The translations under genes were made by a program, and so were the position numbers. Below the pieces are notes generated by a model. The model searched no databases. It was not told where the DNA came from and saw only the letters and a list, made by a program, of their open reading frames with translations. From Gnetum montanum (taxonomy: Eukaryota; Streptophyta; Gnetopsida; Gnetales; Gnetaceae), in contig MNCI01025002.1 in NCBI GenBank assembly GCA_015680685.1, positions 560,830 through 624,829 of the forward strand: DNA of 64,000 bases, read 5' to 3'. Shown in pieces: positions 1 to 10,520 of this stretch; the first letter of the stretch is position 1; each line of letters opens with the position of its first letter.

Positions 1-337
1 TAGAAGATGGGACCAGATACTTATGCTAGGAGTAGTTAGAACATAAACTAGGATAATTAGACATTAGATAATAGTTTATCCTTTACTTTCAATATCACAA
101 TTAGTCTCCAAAAATATAATTAAAAAGATATAAAAATCATTAGCCTTAGTCTCACTTAACCAACGTAATAGAACCTCACAAGTGAGATTAGGATGACAAC
201 GACCATTCCAACCCAAGGTTTCACGGGTTAGAAGTCTGGTGTATGTTAAGTGCTTACAGTCTGCAGATTTCGACTGAGTCGCACATGAATGCTCGTGATT
301 CATATGGTTGGGCGTAGGGATACCTAGCCACTCATCA
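1..337 (+). repeat. LTR 3' part, TGATGAG family (truncated by window edge)
   Basis: Ends in ...CTCATCA and carries the mirror image of the block seen at the start of the LTRs at 9713, 17873, 21980 and 31554 (the 'ggttgggcgtagggatacc' stretch just before the end). The LTR is therefore in plus orientation, and only its last 337 bp are visible. No primer binding site follows, so it is a 3' LTR or solo LTR. Confidence 0.7.
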
Positions 338-1131
338 TCTACAAGATGTATCATCTATGAATTATGTCTCTTATTTGGGACATCTCCTCTACTTCTAAGG
401 CATCTCCTTTGTTGAGAATAATAGCCATAATTTTGTATTTGGGTACCAAAAAATCCCAAAAGGTTATAAATAGGCATTAAGATCTTTCATTTTATAAGAG
501 AGGGGAGAGAAGTCCAAGAGAGACTAAGAGAGAGAAGTCAGGAGAGAGTGATGTTGCACTCCATTATAGCACCTATTATTGTAAGGTTCTTTATGTGTGG
601 GTGTGTTGTATTAAATCTTGAGCACTTGTCTATCCTTGGAATTTGCTTCCAGCATTTTGTATATCTCTTTCATTATTTGGTAAGAATAAATAGCTATTTA
701 TTTTTTATTTCCAATTGTGTATGTAAGTTTGAAGGGTATAATTTTAATTTTGGATTATTGAAGTTGGATCCTTATCAGATTAGTATTAAAACAAAGAATT
801 GAAGACAACTAATTCAAGGAGAGAAATCCTTTACATTAACTCACAAGAATTTACTTATCTCCACCTTCAACTTGGTTTGCAATTTTGTTGATGTTATTTT
901 CCATGCTGAACTAGGATGATCAATTGAGATTGATATTAGAAATTCTTGTTGTTTAGGATACCCATTAACCTTATTTAGCTAGGGTTTCTGGAAATTATAT
1001 GAATCCTACCTTGGGTTTTCATATCTCTTATTGAATCTAATTGGGCACTTCAATTTTGTTATGGGTACTCATAATTCTTTTGCAATTTCTTATGGATATT
1101 TGTATAATTTATTTGCTAGGTACATTTGATC
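338..1131 (+). repeat. Probable LTR and leader of the old plus-strand gypsy element
   Basis: This non-coding stretch precedes the gag start at 1132. It has a TATA box (TATAAATA, 465-472) followed by a purine-rich GAGAGA stretch (498-547), the usual look of an LTR R/U5 region. I could not find a matching second LTR or a clear primer binding site, so the boundaries are not fixed. Confidence 0.4.
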
Positions 1132-2275
1132 ATGGAAACCAAAAAGAAATTGGTCTAGGGCTTAGCCAGTGACATGAAATACTTGAGATATTCATTCAAG
1201 ATTCTTATGGACAGAATGGAAGAGCTTGAAGAAAAGAAAGATTAGCCTCCAACACCAAGGACATCTAGGCAAGATGTCAACTCAGAATTTTCTTTGCCAA
1301 AGCCTTCTTCAACAAGGCAACCATCCATACCAGACCTTGAAGATGACATTCTTTTTAGAGATGAAGACATTGGAAAGGATTAGGAATATGATGGAAAGTC
1401 TTATTTTTGAATTGTTAGGTCAAGATTTCATAGGTTCAGATTTCCAAGAGGGAGGAACAATGGAGCTACTTCTAGGCCTTAAAGAAACCCTAAGGAGGAA
1501 ATGGAGATCACTCTTACAAAGGCTTTTAGGCATGCCTTTAGAATGTCTTATATGGAAGTAAATAATTTTAATAAAATGGAGAGCATTGAATCTTTTCTTT
1601 CTTAGTTAAAGATGTTCAAAAATTACTTTAAACTTGAAGATATAGAAGATCATCAATAGGTGTGGTATGCTGAGACCAAATTTGAGAGTATGACACATAT
1701 TTGATGAGAGAAAGAGAGTCATGCTCATCTTATAACTAATAAAGATCCTATCAAGGATTGGTCCTTGATGTAGTTCATGCTCAAACAAAAATTTGAGAGG
1801 ACCCATCATAGGTAAGAGACAACCCAAAAATTAAAATATCTCAGAAAAGGTGATACGAGTATGAAAGACTTCTACATGGATTTTTGCAAATCCTTTTACC
1901 AAGCAAAAGTTCATTTGGATGAGTGTGAGCAAGCATCCAATTTCCAAGGAGGATTAAAGAGGAAATACCAATAATAGTTAACTTTCTATGAGCCCAAATA
2001 TTAAATGAAGCTTTTGAATTGGCTTTTAAAGTTAAGAGGAATGTTCAACGCTTTAATAGAGGTACCAAATCTTCTAAGGGTAAGGACTCCAAAGATTCTA
2101 AGAATGAGAAGGGGGCCAAGGAGAAGGGAAATGCCAAGGAAGCCATAAATGAGAAGCAAGAGAAGTCTAAGGATGGCCAAGAGTATAAGAAAGGGAAGGA
2201 TCAAGGGAATGACTATGCTTCCAAAATTTAATGCTTCAATTATTGTGAGATGGAACACAAGAAATGGGAATGCAA
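1132..2275 (+). pseudogene. gag of old Ty3/gypsy element (element 0), broken
   Basis: Gag polyprotein remnant that would have formed the particle shell. It starts with ATG at 1132 (METKKK...) and has many in-frame stops and frameshifts. Gag-like stretches such as MESIESFLS, WYAETKFESM and MKDFYMDFCKSFYQAKVHLDE can be followed around 1580-1930. A Lys/Asn-rich linker (2019-2225) leads to a zinc knuckle of the type C-x2-C-x4-H-x4-C at about 2232-2272 (CFNYCEMEHKKWEC). The order leader, gag, knuckle, PR is as in plant Ty3/gypsy elements. It cannot make a full product. Confidence 0.75.
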
Positions 2276-2810
2276 GAAGGAAAAGATTTCAAAGATCAAA
2301 TAACGTCCTCTAATGAAGGTAATTCTTATGCTTCTATGATAGAAGATGTGACTGAAATTAATTCTTACACTTTGATGGGAAATATGAATGTTAATGAAGA
2401 TCCTATAAGGAAGATGTTTTTTAGGATTAGGGCTAACTATCTTGAGAGTGGTAAATGGGTACATATTTTGATTGATGTTAGTGCCCAAGAAATTTAATTT
2501 TTTCTAAGACTATTGCTAACCTTGAAGAAATTTCCACATCATAGGCCCTATAGAGTTCATTAGCTTTCAAAAAATCATTTTCAAGAAGTAAAGAAGAGAT
2601 AAATTCTATCTTTCAAGACTGGTTCCTTTAAAGACAAAGTACATTGTGACATTCTTCCAATTGATTGTGATGATGTTATTTTAGAAATAACTTTAAATTT
2701 TGATAACAAGGCATATTTTTTTGATGCTAGAATTGTTTGATTAGTACCAAGAGAAGATGGGATGCATGTGACTTGGTAGCAGTGTAAGGAAAATGTCCTT
2801 ACAAATGCTA
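2276..2810 (+). pseudogene. Protease region of element 0, broken
   Basis: Follows the gag zinc knuckle. A short stretch around 2400-2497 reads like the start of a retroviral-type aspartic protease (WVHILIDVSAQE in the place of a hydrophobic-D-[ST]-G-A motif, so the active-site Gly is already changed). The downstream reading (CDILPID ... VILEITLNFDNKAYFFDARIV) resembles the PR-RT linker of plant gypsy elements. Stops at several points. Assigned mainly by order in the element. Confidence 0.5.
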
Positions 2811-2863
2811 CATTGATCTTGCTAAGTGAGCAAGAATATTTACAAGTACATGAAGAAGCTAGG

Positions 2864-3848
2864 TGATGAGCAGTGGGTACTCCCTACATCCAACCATATG
2901 AATCATAAGTGTTCATGCAAAAATCGATCAAATTTCATGGATGGGACTAGTTTGGCATCTAGATTGTTAAGCATTAATCATAGTTTGTTATCTTTCCACT
3001 TGGACTAGTGGTAGCTTTGTTACATATGGTTTAGTCCAAAGTGAGGCATATGATGGTTGATGTTGTTGTGACTTTATGCTACTCCTAATGATAATAAAGA
3101 AATTAATTATTTAACCTAATTAACAACAAGAAGATAAATGCTAAACTAAACTATGGACAATGAGTATCTATTTCAAGCATGCTGTACATGTCTTGAACTC
3201 ACATATCCACTACTAGAATTACGGAGCATTATGCTACTAGCAAACCAAGCAATGATGCTATTGGGGTTACCAAGCAAATACGTGTTTACAATCAAAATTG
3301 ATTGCACTCACTCTGGCAGTTCATTAATATGCATGAAAACATAAATATTAAATAAGTACATGGAATATAAATTGCATCAAAAGTAAATTTAATCATAGTC
3401 AAAGTGCTACAATGAATAAGAATTAATCTTGATCCTATTTCTATTCATGAAATGTGTCTAGCTACATTGCCACTCAAATAAGACGCTATAGAACTGACTT
3501 AGATCCACACTACAAGCACTAACTGATTGTTCTCTAAGACTAAGAAATGAAAATGCAAGGGTTTGGCTACTCTATTAATAAAAGATGTTCAATGCACTAT
3601 GGGAGCATGCATATTTATAAGCAGAGGTAGACACTACATTGATGCATCATCCCATGCGTTGATAAGATCACATCGATAGGTATGCATTGATGTGTATGTG
3701 TCAACATAGCTATGACATTGTAGATGTGATATAGCATCTGCGATGTAGTAGCCAACAAAGAGACATCAATAAGGATGCTATAATGTAGGAGCAATTTAGC
3801 ATTTATGACATCGCATCTACAATATTTCAACCAACTAATGCTTCATCG
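2864..3848 (-). mobile_element. Solo LTR, TGATGAG family, with TSD CTAGG
   Basis: Starts TGATGAGCAGTG and ends CTTCATCG (canonical CTCATCA). It is flanked by a perfect 5-bp duplication CTAGG at 2859-2863 and 3849-3853. The reverse TATA (tatttata, 3612-3619) and resemblance to the LTRs at 17873 and 32954 show that its transcription sense is minus. It lies between PR and RT of element 0, so it inserted there and later lost its internal part by LTR-LTR recombination. Confidence 0.85.
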
Positions 3849-3859
3849 CTAGGCATGAT

Positions 3860-4738
3860 TTTTTCATCATGTCTACACTTGCAATAAGTGAAAAGATGAC
3901 TTTAAATGAACTTCTTTCAATAGTGCAACCCTTAGCATTTGAATTTGCTAATTTTTTCAACAGATAATTGGAAGGTCTTTCTTCAATGAGGTTCATTGAA
4001 TATCAAATTGATTTTATACCTAAATCTATCATCCCAAATAAGAAACCTTATCACATGACTCCAAATCAAAGGGAGAAGTTACACAAGCAAGTGAGTTACT
4101 CTCCAATGGCTTCATTAAGGAATCCATTTCTCCTTGGGTTGCTCGAGCTATACTTGTTCCAAGGAAAGATATGAATGAAATGAGAATGTGTATAGTTTTT
4201 AGGGTTGTTAATAGGATAACTATCAAGTATAGATTCTTGATGTTCTTGCTAATGTTGAAATTTTCTCCAAGATTGACTTCAAGAGTGGTTATTATGAAAT
4301 TCATATTATATTGTGATATGAATGAAAAATAACCTTGAAGATACTAGATGGTTTGTATGAATAGTTAGTCATGTCTTTTGGACTAACCAATGCTCTAGAA
4401 ACATTCATGAGGCTTATGCATGAAGTTTTGCAAGATATTACTGGAAAATGTTGTACTATTTTCTTTGATTATATTATTGTCCACAAATCTCATGAGGAAC
4501 ATGTGTAATACTTGAGATGATGTGCTCAAAGTTGCATGAGTTTGAATTGGTAATTGGTGTTAAGAAATGTCATTTTATGAAGAGGAAAATTGTCTACTTA
4601 TGTTATTTCCAAAAACCAAGTCAAAATGAAGTTAAGATCAAGGCAATTAAACCTAAAGATGTGAAGGAGATAAGATATTTTTTCTATTTGGTTGGTTTCT
4701 TTAGAAGGTTTATTAGAAATTTTAGTTCTATTTTATGA
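3860..4738 (+). pseudogene. Reverse transcriptase of element 0, broken
   Basis: Ty3/gypsy RT remnant. Recognisable pieces in shifting frames: MRFIEYQIDFIPKSIIPNKK (3986 onward), a KSGYYEIHI-like palm segment near 4280-4310, the LxNxPxTFMRLMHEVL-like segment near 4385-4430, a degraded YxDDI site near 4455-4475, and the thumb (FELVIGVKKCHFMKRK ... FFRRFIRNFS, 4530-4735). Many frameshifts and stops. It continues directly into RNase H and integrase, so this was one pol gene, now split from its PR by the solo LTR. Confidence 0.8.
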
Positions 4739-5220
4739 CTCATGCTTGCTTGCTTAAAGAAGAATTTAGACTTTGTACGAGATGAAGAGAAGGAAAAATT
4801 ATTCCAAGCTTTAGAAGCAAAAATTTGTAGTGCTTAAGTGTTGGCTAGTTCAAATTTTAAAGCCTTTTAAAGTGGAGGTTGAGGGATGCTATCTGAAGAA
4901 GGTAAGCCCATTGCATTTTTCTTTGAAAAATTGAATGAATCAAGACAAAAGTATAGTGTCTATGCTTTAGGACATAAAACATTGGAGGCATTATTTATTG
5001 GGAAGTGAATTTTTGTTATTGACTAATCACAAGGCATTACAATTATTGAATTAACAAAAGAAGTTGAGTTTTAAGCATATGAAATGGGTGGAGTAGCTCT
5101 AAGAATTCCTCTTTGTGCTAAAATATAGAAGGAAGAAAAGTAATATAATGGTAGATTCTCTTTCAAGAATTCATATTGTGAATCATTCATGTACTTAGGT
5201 AGATGGACTTGAGGCATTGA
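4739..5220 (+). pseudogene. RNase H region of element 0, broken
   Basis: Follows the RT thumb. The stretch EEGKPIAFFFEKLNESRQKYSVY near 4898-4970 and the following 'LLTNHKAL'-like piece (near 5015-5050) match the usual RNase H of plant gypsy pol (GKPIAFFSEKL, YSTYDKE). Stops occur several times. It was part of the reverse transcription machinery. Confidence 0.7.
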
Positions 5221-5339
5221 CTTCTTTATACTTCCATGATGTTGATTTTAGAGAGGTTTGGAAAGATCTTAATGCTCCATTACTTGGTAGGGTGGATAGG
5301 TGGGGAAACTATCATCTATAGTAGGAAATCCTCTTAAAA

Positions 5340-6045
5340 AATGTCAAGGTATGTATGCTAAAGTATGATTTTAGATCAATAATTTTGGATGAGAAGCATA
5401 ATTGTAATATGTTTGGACACATGGGTAAGACAAGGACCTATGAACTTGTGGGAAAGAGCTACTATTGGCTAAGTAGGAAAAATGATGTAAATACATTTGT
5501 TAGAGAACGTCTTTTTTGCCAAAAATTAAAGGAAAGTAAAGGTATTTCTAGACATTATTTGCCTTTACCAATTCCTAACGCTTCATGGAAAAGTATCTTT
5601 ATGGATTTTATTTGTGGAATTTCCAAGACAAGTTGGTCATGATTCTATTTTTGTTGTTGTTGATAGTATTACTAAAATGGTTTATTTTATTCCTTGTGGT
5701 AAAACCAATGATACATATTATGTTGCTCACTTGTATTTCCAAAATGGTTTTAGATTGCATAGCCTCCTATTGAATATTGTAAGTCATAAAGATGTTAAAT
5801 TTACAAGCCATTTTTAGAGGTCATTGTGAAAATTTTTGGGTATAAAATTATCCTTTTCTAATGCCTATCATCCACAAATTGATGGTCAAACTAAAGTTGT
5901 AAATAAATCATTGCTCATAATTTTGAGATGTGTTTGTGAGGATCAATCCAATAGATGGAAAAATCTTTTATCACATGTTGAGTTTAGTTATAATAATTCT
6001 TATCATTCTAGCATTGGGAAAAGTGCCTTAATATTTACCACTATA
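5340..6045 (+). pseudogene. Integrase of element 0, catalytic residues lost, 3' end truncated
   Basis: The zinc-binding H2C2 part is at about 5398-5520 (HNCNMFGHMG ... RLFCQKLKESKG). It is followed by the catalytic core: MDFICG (first Asp, about 5600-5617), VSHKDVKFTSHF (canonical VSDKD, so the second catalytic Asp is His) and HPQIDGQTKVVN (canonical QTDGQTEVVN, so the catalytic Glu is Lys). HVEFSYNNSYHSS follows. The frame ends near 6045, where unrelated minus-strand sequence begins, so the C-terminal domain, 3' non-coding part and 3' LTR are missing. Confidence 0.85.
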
Positions 6046-6064
6046 TTGGCTTTAATCCTTTACC

Positions 6065-6560
6065 TCCCATGACATATGAGGTAGGAACTCTCCTTGATCA
6101 TTAGCATACACCATCTTGGACATTGAAGATTTCTTGGTCCCCTTAATGAAGCTCTTAATTCTCTCCCTTGAAACCCTTGAGTATTAAGCACTCCATTGCT
6201 CAATAAGAGATACTTGAGAACTTTGTTTCTCTTTAATTGATACTTCACTAGACACCTCATCTTCCTTTTCTTCTTAATGGCTAGAAGATATTATTTTAAA
6301 TTCTCCTCAAAATATTTTCCATGTTAGTCTTGAATTTCTCCATATCCCTCGAATTTTCTACAAAATCTTGGTGCTTGTGGATCTTTACTTTGGGAGGAAC
6401 TTCTTGCATTTTAGCCACAAAAGAATTAAAGGAGTCCTTGAACTCTTGAATCTCTTGTCTAAGCTCTTGATTAGTCTTCTTCTTAAGAGCCATACCTAAA
6501 GTGATAAGAATTATATTCAAAAGTAAATGTATAAATATCCACAATAATGTTTCTTTCATT
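6065..6560 (-). pseudogene. gag N-terminus of a minus-strand LTR element, truncated
   Basis: Reading minus from about 6494, MALKKKTNQELRQEIQEFK and the following residues form a short coiled coil rich in Lys, Glu and Gln, broken by a stop near 6299. More coding-like sequence follows (around 6250-6070). It lies just inside the LTR at 6630-7628, where gag should start. It breaks off where element 0 ends near 6050, so one element cut into the other. No knuckle or pol is visible. Confidence 0.5.
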
Positions 6561-6629
6561 CAAGAAAAACATAAAGCTTCAACATAGAAGTGTGAAAACC
6601 TCTAAACCTTTGCTAGTATGTGGGTCTAG

Positions 6630-7628
6630 TGTAGGAGTTGCACCTCAATATATCCTAGTAGGATCTAATCCACAAATTTCAAGTAGATCTAGCTTAGAAA
6701 ATAAGAACATAATAAAATAGAGAAAAACCTTATTATATTAAGAAAACTCTTAATTTACAGAGAAAACACATCAAAGATGAGGAGCCAAGATTAACAAACA
6801 ACTCTCCTATGGATCTTAAAGGTCACACTTGTTCCCTCTCAATCCTCAATAGCTCACCATGGAGGCCAAGCTCAAGACAAGACACTTATAAGAGATTCTC
6901 TCAACCTCTCTCAAGTCCTATCCCTTGCCTCTATCTCAATTTAGTTGCATAATCTGTCCTCCCTCAAGAGCTCTCTATCTTGCTATTGGTCTGGGTTTGG
7001 CCTTTGGCCTTTTGTGTTTGACACTTCAGCATCAACAATGGTGAATTACATGAATATTTATAAGGAACTAGAAGATGGGAAACCTAGAATTCTTTTCTCA
7101 AATAAAATTGAGGTTCTTTAGATGTTTACCAAGTCTTCTCACCTTTTCCTTGCCTATTTCCATCTTGCTTTGGCTATTTTTTGAATTAGGATGGACATTT
7201 TAAAACTTTTTCCCATCATTTTGGGTTGTCTTTAACTTTGCTAGGATGTCTCCTATGAAAACCTAGCTCTTGGTTGAGATTTTTGTTTTTTTCTGGGACA
7301 TCCCATCTAGTCTTAGGATGTCCTAACTTATAGTGGAACATCTTAACTAGGACATCCCAATTTTGGGTGGGACATCCCACCTATAGGGGCCAAACACAAA
7401 ATTGCTTATTTTGATGTCTGGAACCTTTGGATGCCTCCAAACAAGTCCTCATAGATCTTGGAACCCCCTAGACTCATCAAAATGAGTTCAATACACCTTG
7501 AAACATGCCAAAACATCTAGGAATCATCATCAACAAAATCAACACAAGAAGATAAATAAAAAAAACACACTTGTCTAGGTCTTCTTTAAGCATGAAACCT
7601 ACAAAAACAACTTGTAGGACAAAGCACA
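6630..7628 (-). repeat. Probable 5' LTR, minus orientation
   Basis: Bounded on the plus strand by TGTAGG (6630) and AGCACA (7628), giving TG...CA ends. It contains a minus-strand TATA box (plus 'tatttata', 7055-7062) and the repeated 'gggacatccca' motif near 7300-7375. The gag-like reading starts downstream on the same strand. The primer binding site after it is not a familiar one, and no second copy is in the window to confirm the ends. Confidence 0.5.
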
Positions 7629-9712
7629 AGGGAATTGCGAGAGGTGTTCCTACTCCAATTCACTAACCCTTCTATATAAATATAGGAACCACATGTTTTT
7701 GTTTTCTCTACTACGTAAGACAAGCTGAGTAGGTGCAATAGTTAACAAAAAAAAACTAGTTAAGAAATGTTGTATTAAGGTAATGCTTGAGAATGCAGGA
7801 GGAATTGGAATGAAAGTTGTGGATTTGAACTAGTGGCGCAATAGACAATGGTTAAAATAGATTCCATAGGGAGTTTGGATTTTAAACTTATGTTTTGTGC
7901 ATTGGGTTTACAACTATATTTTTAGGAAATAGGCTATTTATTGATCATAGGATAATAGCAGGAGAGCAATGGTAGCTAGCACAGCTAGAGTAAGGATTGT
8001 AGGGTAGATAGGTTGAGCAACATACTAGTTTAGAAGATTGGTAAGATTGACGAAGTGGATGTGCTAAGAAATTGGACTAAATGGTTGAGTAATATACTAG
8101 TGAAGTAACTTCATTTTTATCAAAACATGAGGATTTTCTTCCTCTTCATCATTATGGATGCTAATAGCATCTTTACTTATGCTTTGCTAATCTTGAATTT
8201 AGTAGCTTCTATTGAAGTTAATGTCAAGATGACCCATTGAGTAATTATCATAGTCTTCCTTTACTACATTTGGGAATTTACAAGTACTTGAATCTCATCC
8301 CTAGTATGAAAATATTTTATAAGAATCATTCATTCATACTTTTCCAACTATAGTGTATGATTGAGGTTTGGAATGAATGATTCTAAGTTGTTGGAAGTTT
8401 TGTAATCAGCCATTCTCTACAACTCATGCTTGAACAATGTAATGTTTAGCTTTCGTTTCACACATGAAATCTTGTAGTCATGGATGAACATGGATGTCTT
8501 GAACACCTAAGCTTTCCTCATTTCTATCAATCTATAGACTTGGAAGGTTTGAGATGAATAAGATCCATGGCTAGACATGTTGTTAAGAGAGTAAGTTCCA
8601 CACATCCTTGGAAATGAAGATCAAATGCAAAGGAAAAAGGAGTATTGTATGACAAAAGTAAAAGCATTGAAATTACATAAAGTAAGAAATAAAAATGGTG
8701 GAAAGGATCTATGGGATTCTAGGAAAAGGATTTATGATATTAGAAAATATATTGGTTCTACTTCTAATGCTAAAAATGTTCCTATAAAAAAATATTCTTT
8801 CAAAAATAGACGAATATCTCCATGAATCACACATTTCAACATATAATCCATGATTGTAAATAGTATTTGAAATGATATATACCTAAATATATTGATTATT
8901 ATGAAATTAAGGAACATGATCCTTCAATTGAATACAAACTTAACCTATTAACAATGATGTAGAACTAATAGGAAAATTGATAAATAAGAATTCACTTAAT
9001 GATGAATTTAATAAAGTGTAGACAATATGGATGTGATTAAAATAAATACAAAATGTGATGAAAATGATAAATAATAAATGGAAGATCAATGTGTAGGATA
9101 GGATTTCAATTTACCCTTTCCAATGAATAAAGAATACTTTATTCATTTGATTGATAGAGTTAACATCTTATGGAAGGCTAAGAAATAACCGAGATATAAT
9201 GTATAATGGTATGACTTAGAGCTTGAAATTGACAAAGAGACCTAAATTTATAAAAAATGAATCATGGATAATAAAATTAGTGTCTTATAGTTTAAAAAAT
9301 AAATGGGAATCTTGTCAACATTATTTGAGGTTGATTTAGAAGTCAAATAGGACCATTTCTAATTGTTATTTTGATGGTGATGATGGATGATGTGGTGACA
9401 ATGACACTAGTGTTGGTGACTCTGATGCTAGCATCAATGTATTTGAATGTGATACTAATGATGCAAGCACTAATATTTTGTTGATATAGTGTTGATGATG
9501 TTAGGATGGTCATGGAATACGTAGGTAATGCATGTGAGGTAGATGCTAGTGGTCTTGAGATCTCTTAAAATATGAAAAGTACTCTAGAATCTTCAAAAGT
9601 CCACCTTGAATTAATGTTGGAACCTAGGATTTATAGGCCTAGTATTGCTCAAAATGTGTGGGATCTAGAATTGGCAAACCAAAGTTCATTTTTGGTAACC
9701 TAGAATAGTGTG
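7629..9712. other. Unassigned AT-rich sequence
   Basis: No gene, LTR or RNA recognised. The one open frame of note (8625-8825, plus, Lys-rich) has no supporting motif. A GAT/GTT-rich simple-sequence patch is at about 9370-9500. The sequence up to 9712 carries the left TSD (GTGTG, 9708-9712) of element 1. Confidence 0.5.
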
Positions 9713-10344
9713 TGATGAGTGGCGAGGTACCCCTATGCTAAATCATATGAATATGAGTGTGCATGCACAATCTAGTTGAACTTCGTGGATGGACTAGTTG
9801 TGGCATCTAGACAATTATACGTTGATTGTAGTTCGTTGTCTTCCCACTTGGACTAGTATTTGCTTTGTCACATATGGTTTAGTCCAAAGTGAGGTGTATG
9901 ATGTGATCCCTACTACTATGCTACTCCTAAGGACAATAAGAGATAACTTAATTAAGCTAATGGGTAATAGGAAATAAGATGGCCAAGAAAATACTAGTCT
10001 CATACTTGGACACACACACGATCGACAATAAAGATGGAGTAATCTTGATCTTTATTATTGATCATGTGCATGTCCAAGTACGTCACACTTGAACAAAGGT
10101 TCCGTACAATTACAAGCATCACACTACGGGCATGTACTTGGAAAGAACACTAAAACTAAATATAAGAACTAAAAACTAAAAATTGACTAAAGACTCCCTC
10201 TCCTAAAACTACCTCCTCTACTGTGCACCTCAGTGTTGTATTTATAGGATAACATGGGAACAACAATATTGGATATTTGACATTTTTTCCAAGCTTGCGA
10301 TATCATGTACTCGATATCGAGGCCTGGTAGACCGTAACTTATCA
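9713..10344 (-). repeat. Element 1 3' LTR, shortened, with fold-back duplication
   Basis: 632 bp against 871 bp for its partner at 17873. About 240 bp of the partner's middle is missing. In its place stands an inverted copy (10003-10034) of the neighbouring segment (10048-10080), so the two arms pair around a short loop. Minus-strand TATA at plus 10239-10246. Next to it (10345-10355, plus 'taaccccatga') is the remains of the polypurine tract. Confidence 0.85.
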
Positions 10345-10520
10345 TAACCCCATGACTGAATAAAAACTCATTCTCAAGTCAAACAAAATGAGGAATAAGT
10401 TCAATCAATTATAAATAGTGGATATGTATGGGATTATTAATTGACCATGGATTATTTCATGCTGTAGTATGGGACAAAATAGAATTTGGACACTAACAAA
10501 AAATACAAAGCTTGTGGAAC

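Noticed and set aside
548-802. Plus-strand frame in the presumed LTR
   Set aside because: Low-complexity hydrophobic reading in non-coding LTR/leader sequence.
8625-8825. Lys-rich frame as a small gene
   Set aside because: No motif, no promoter or splice context, in decayed AT-rich sequence.
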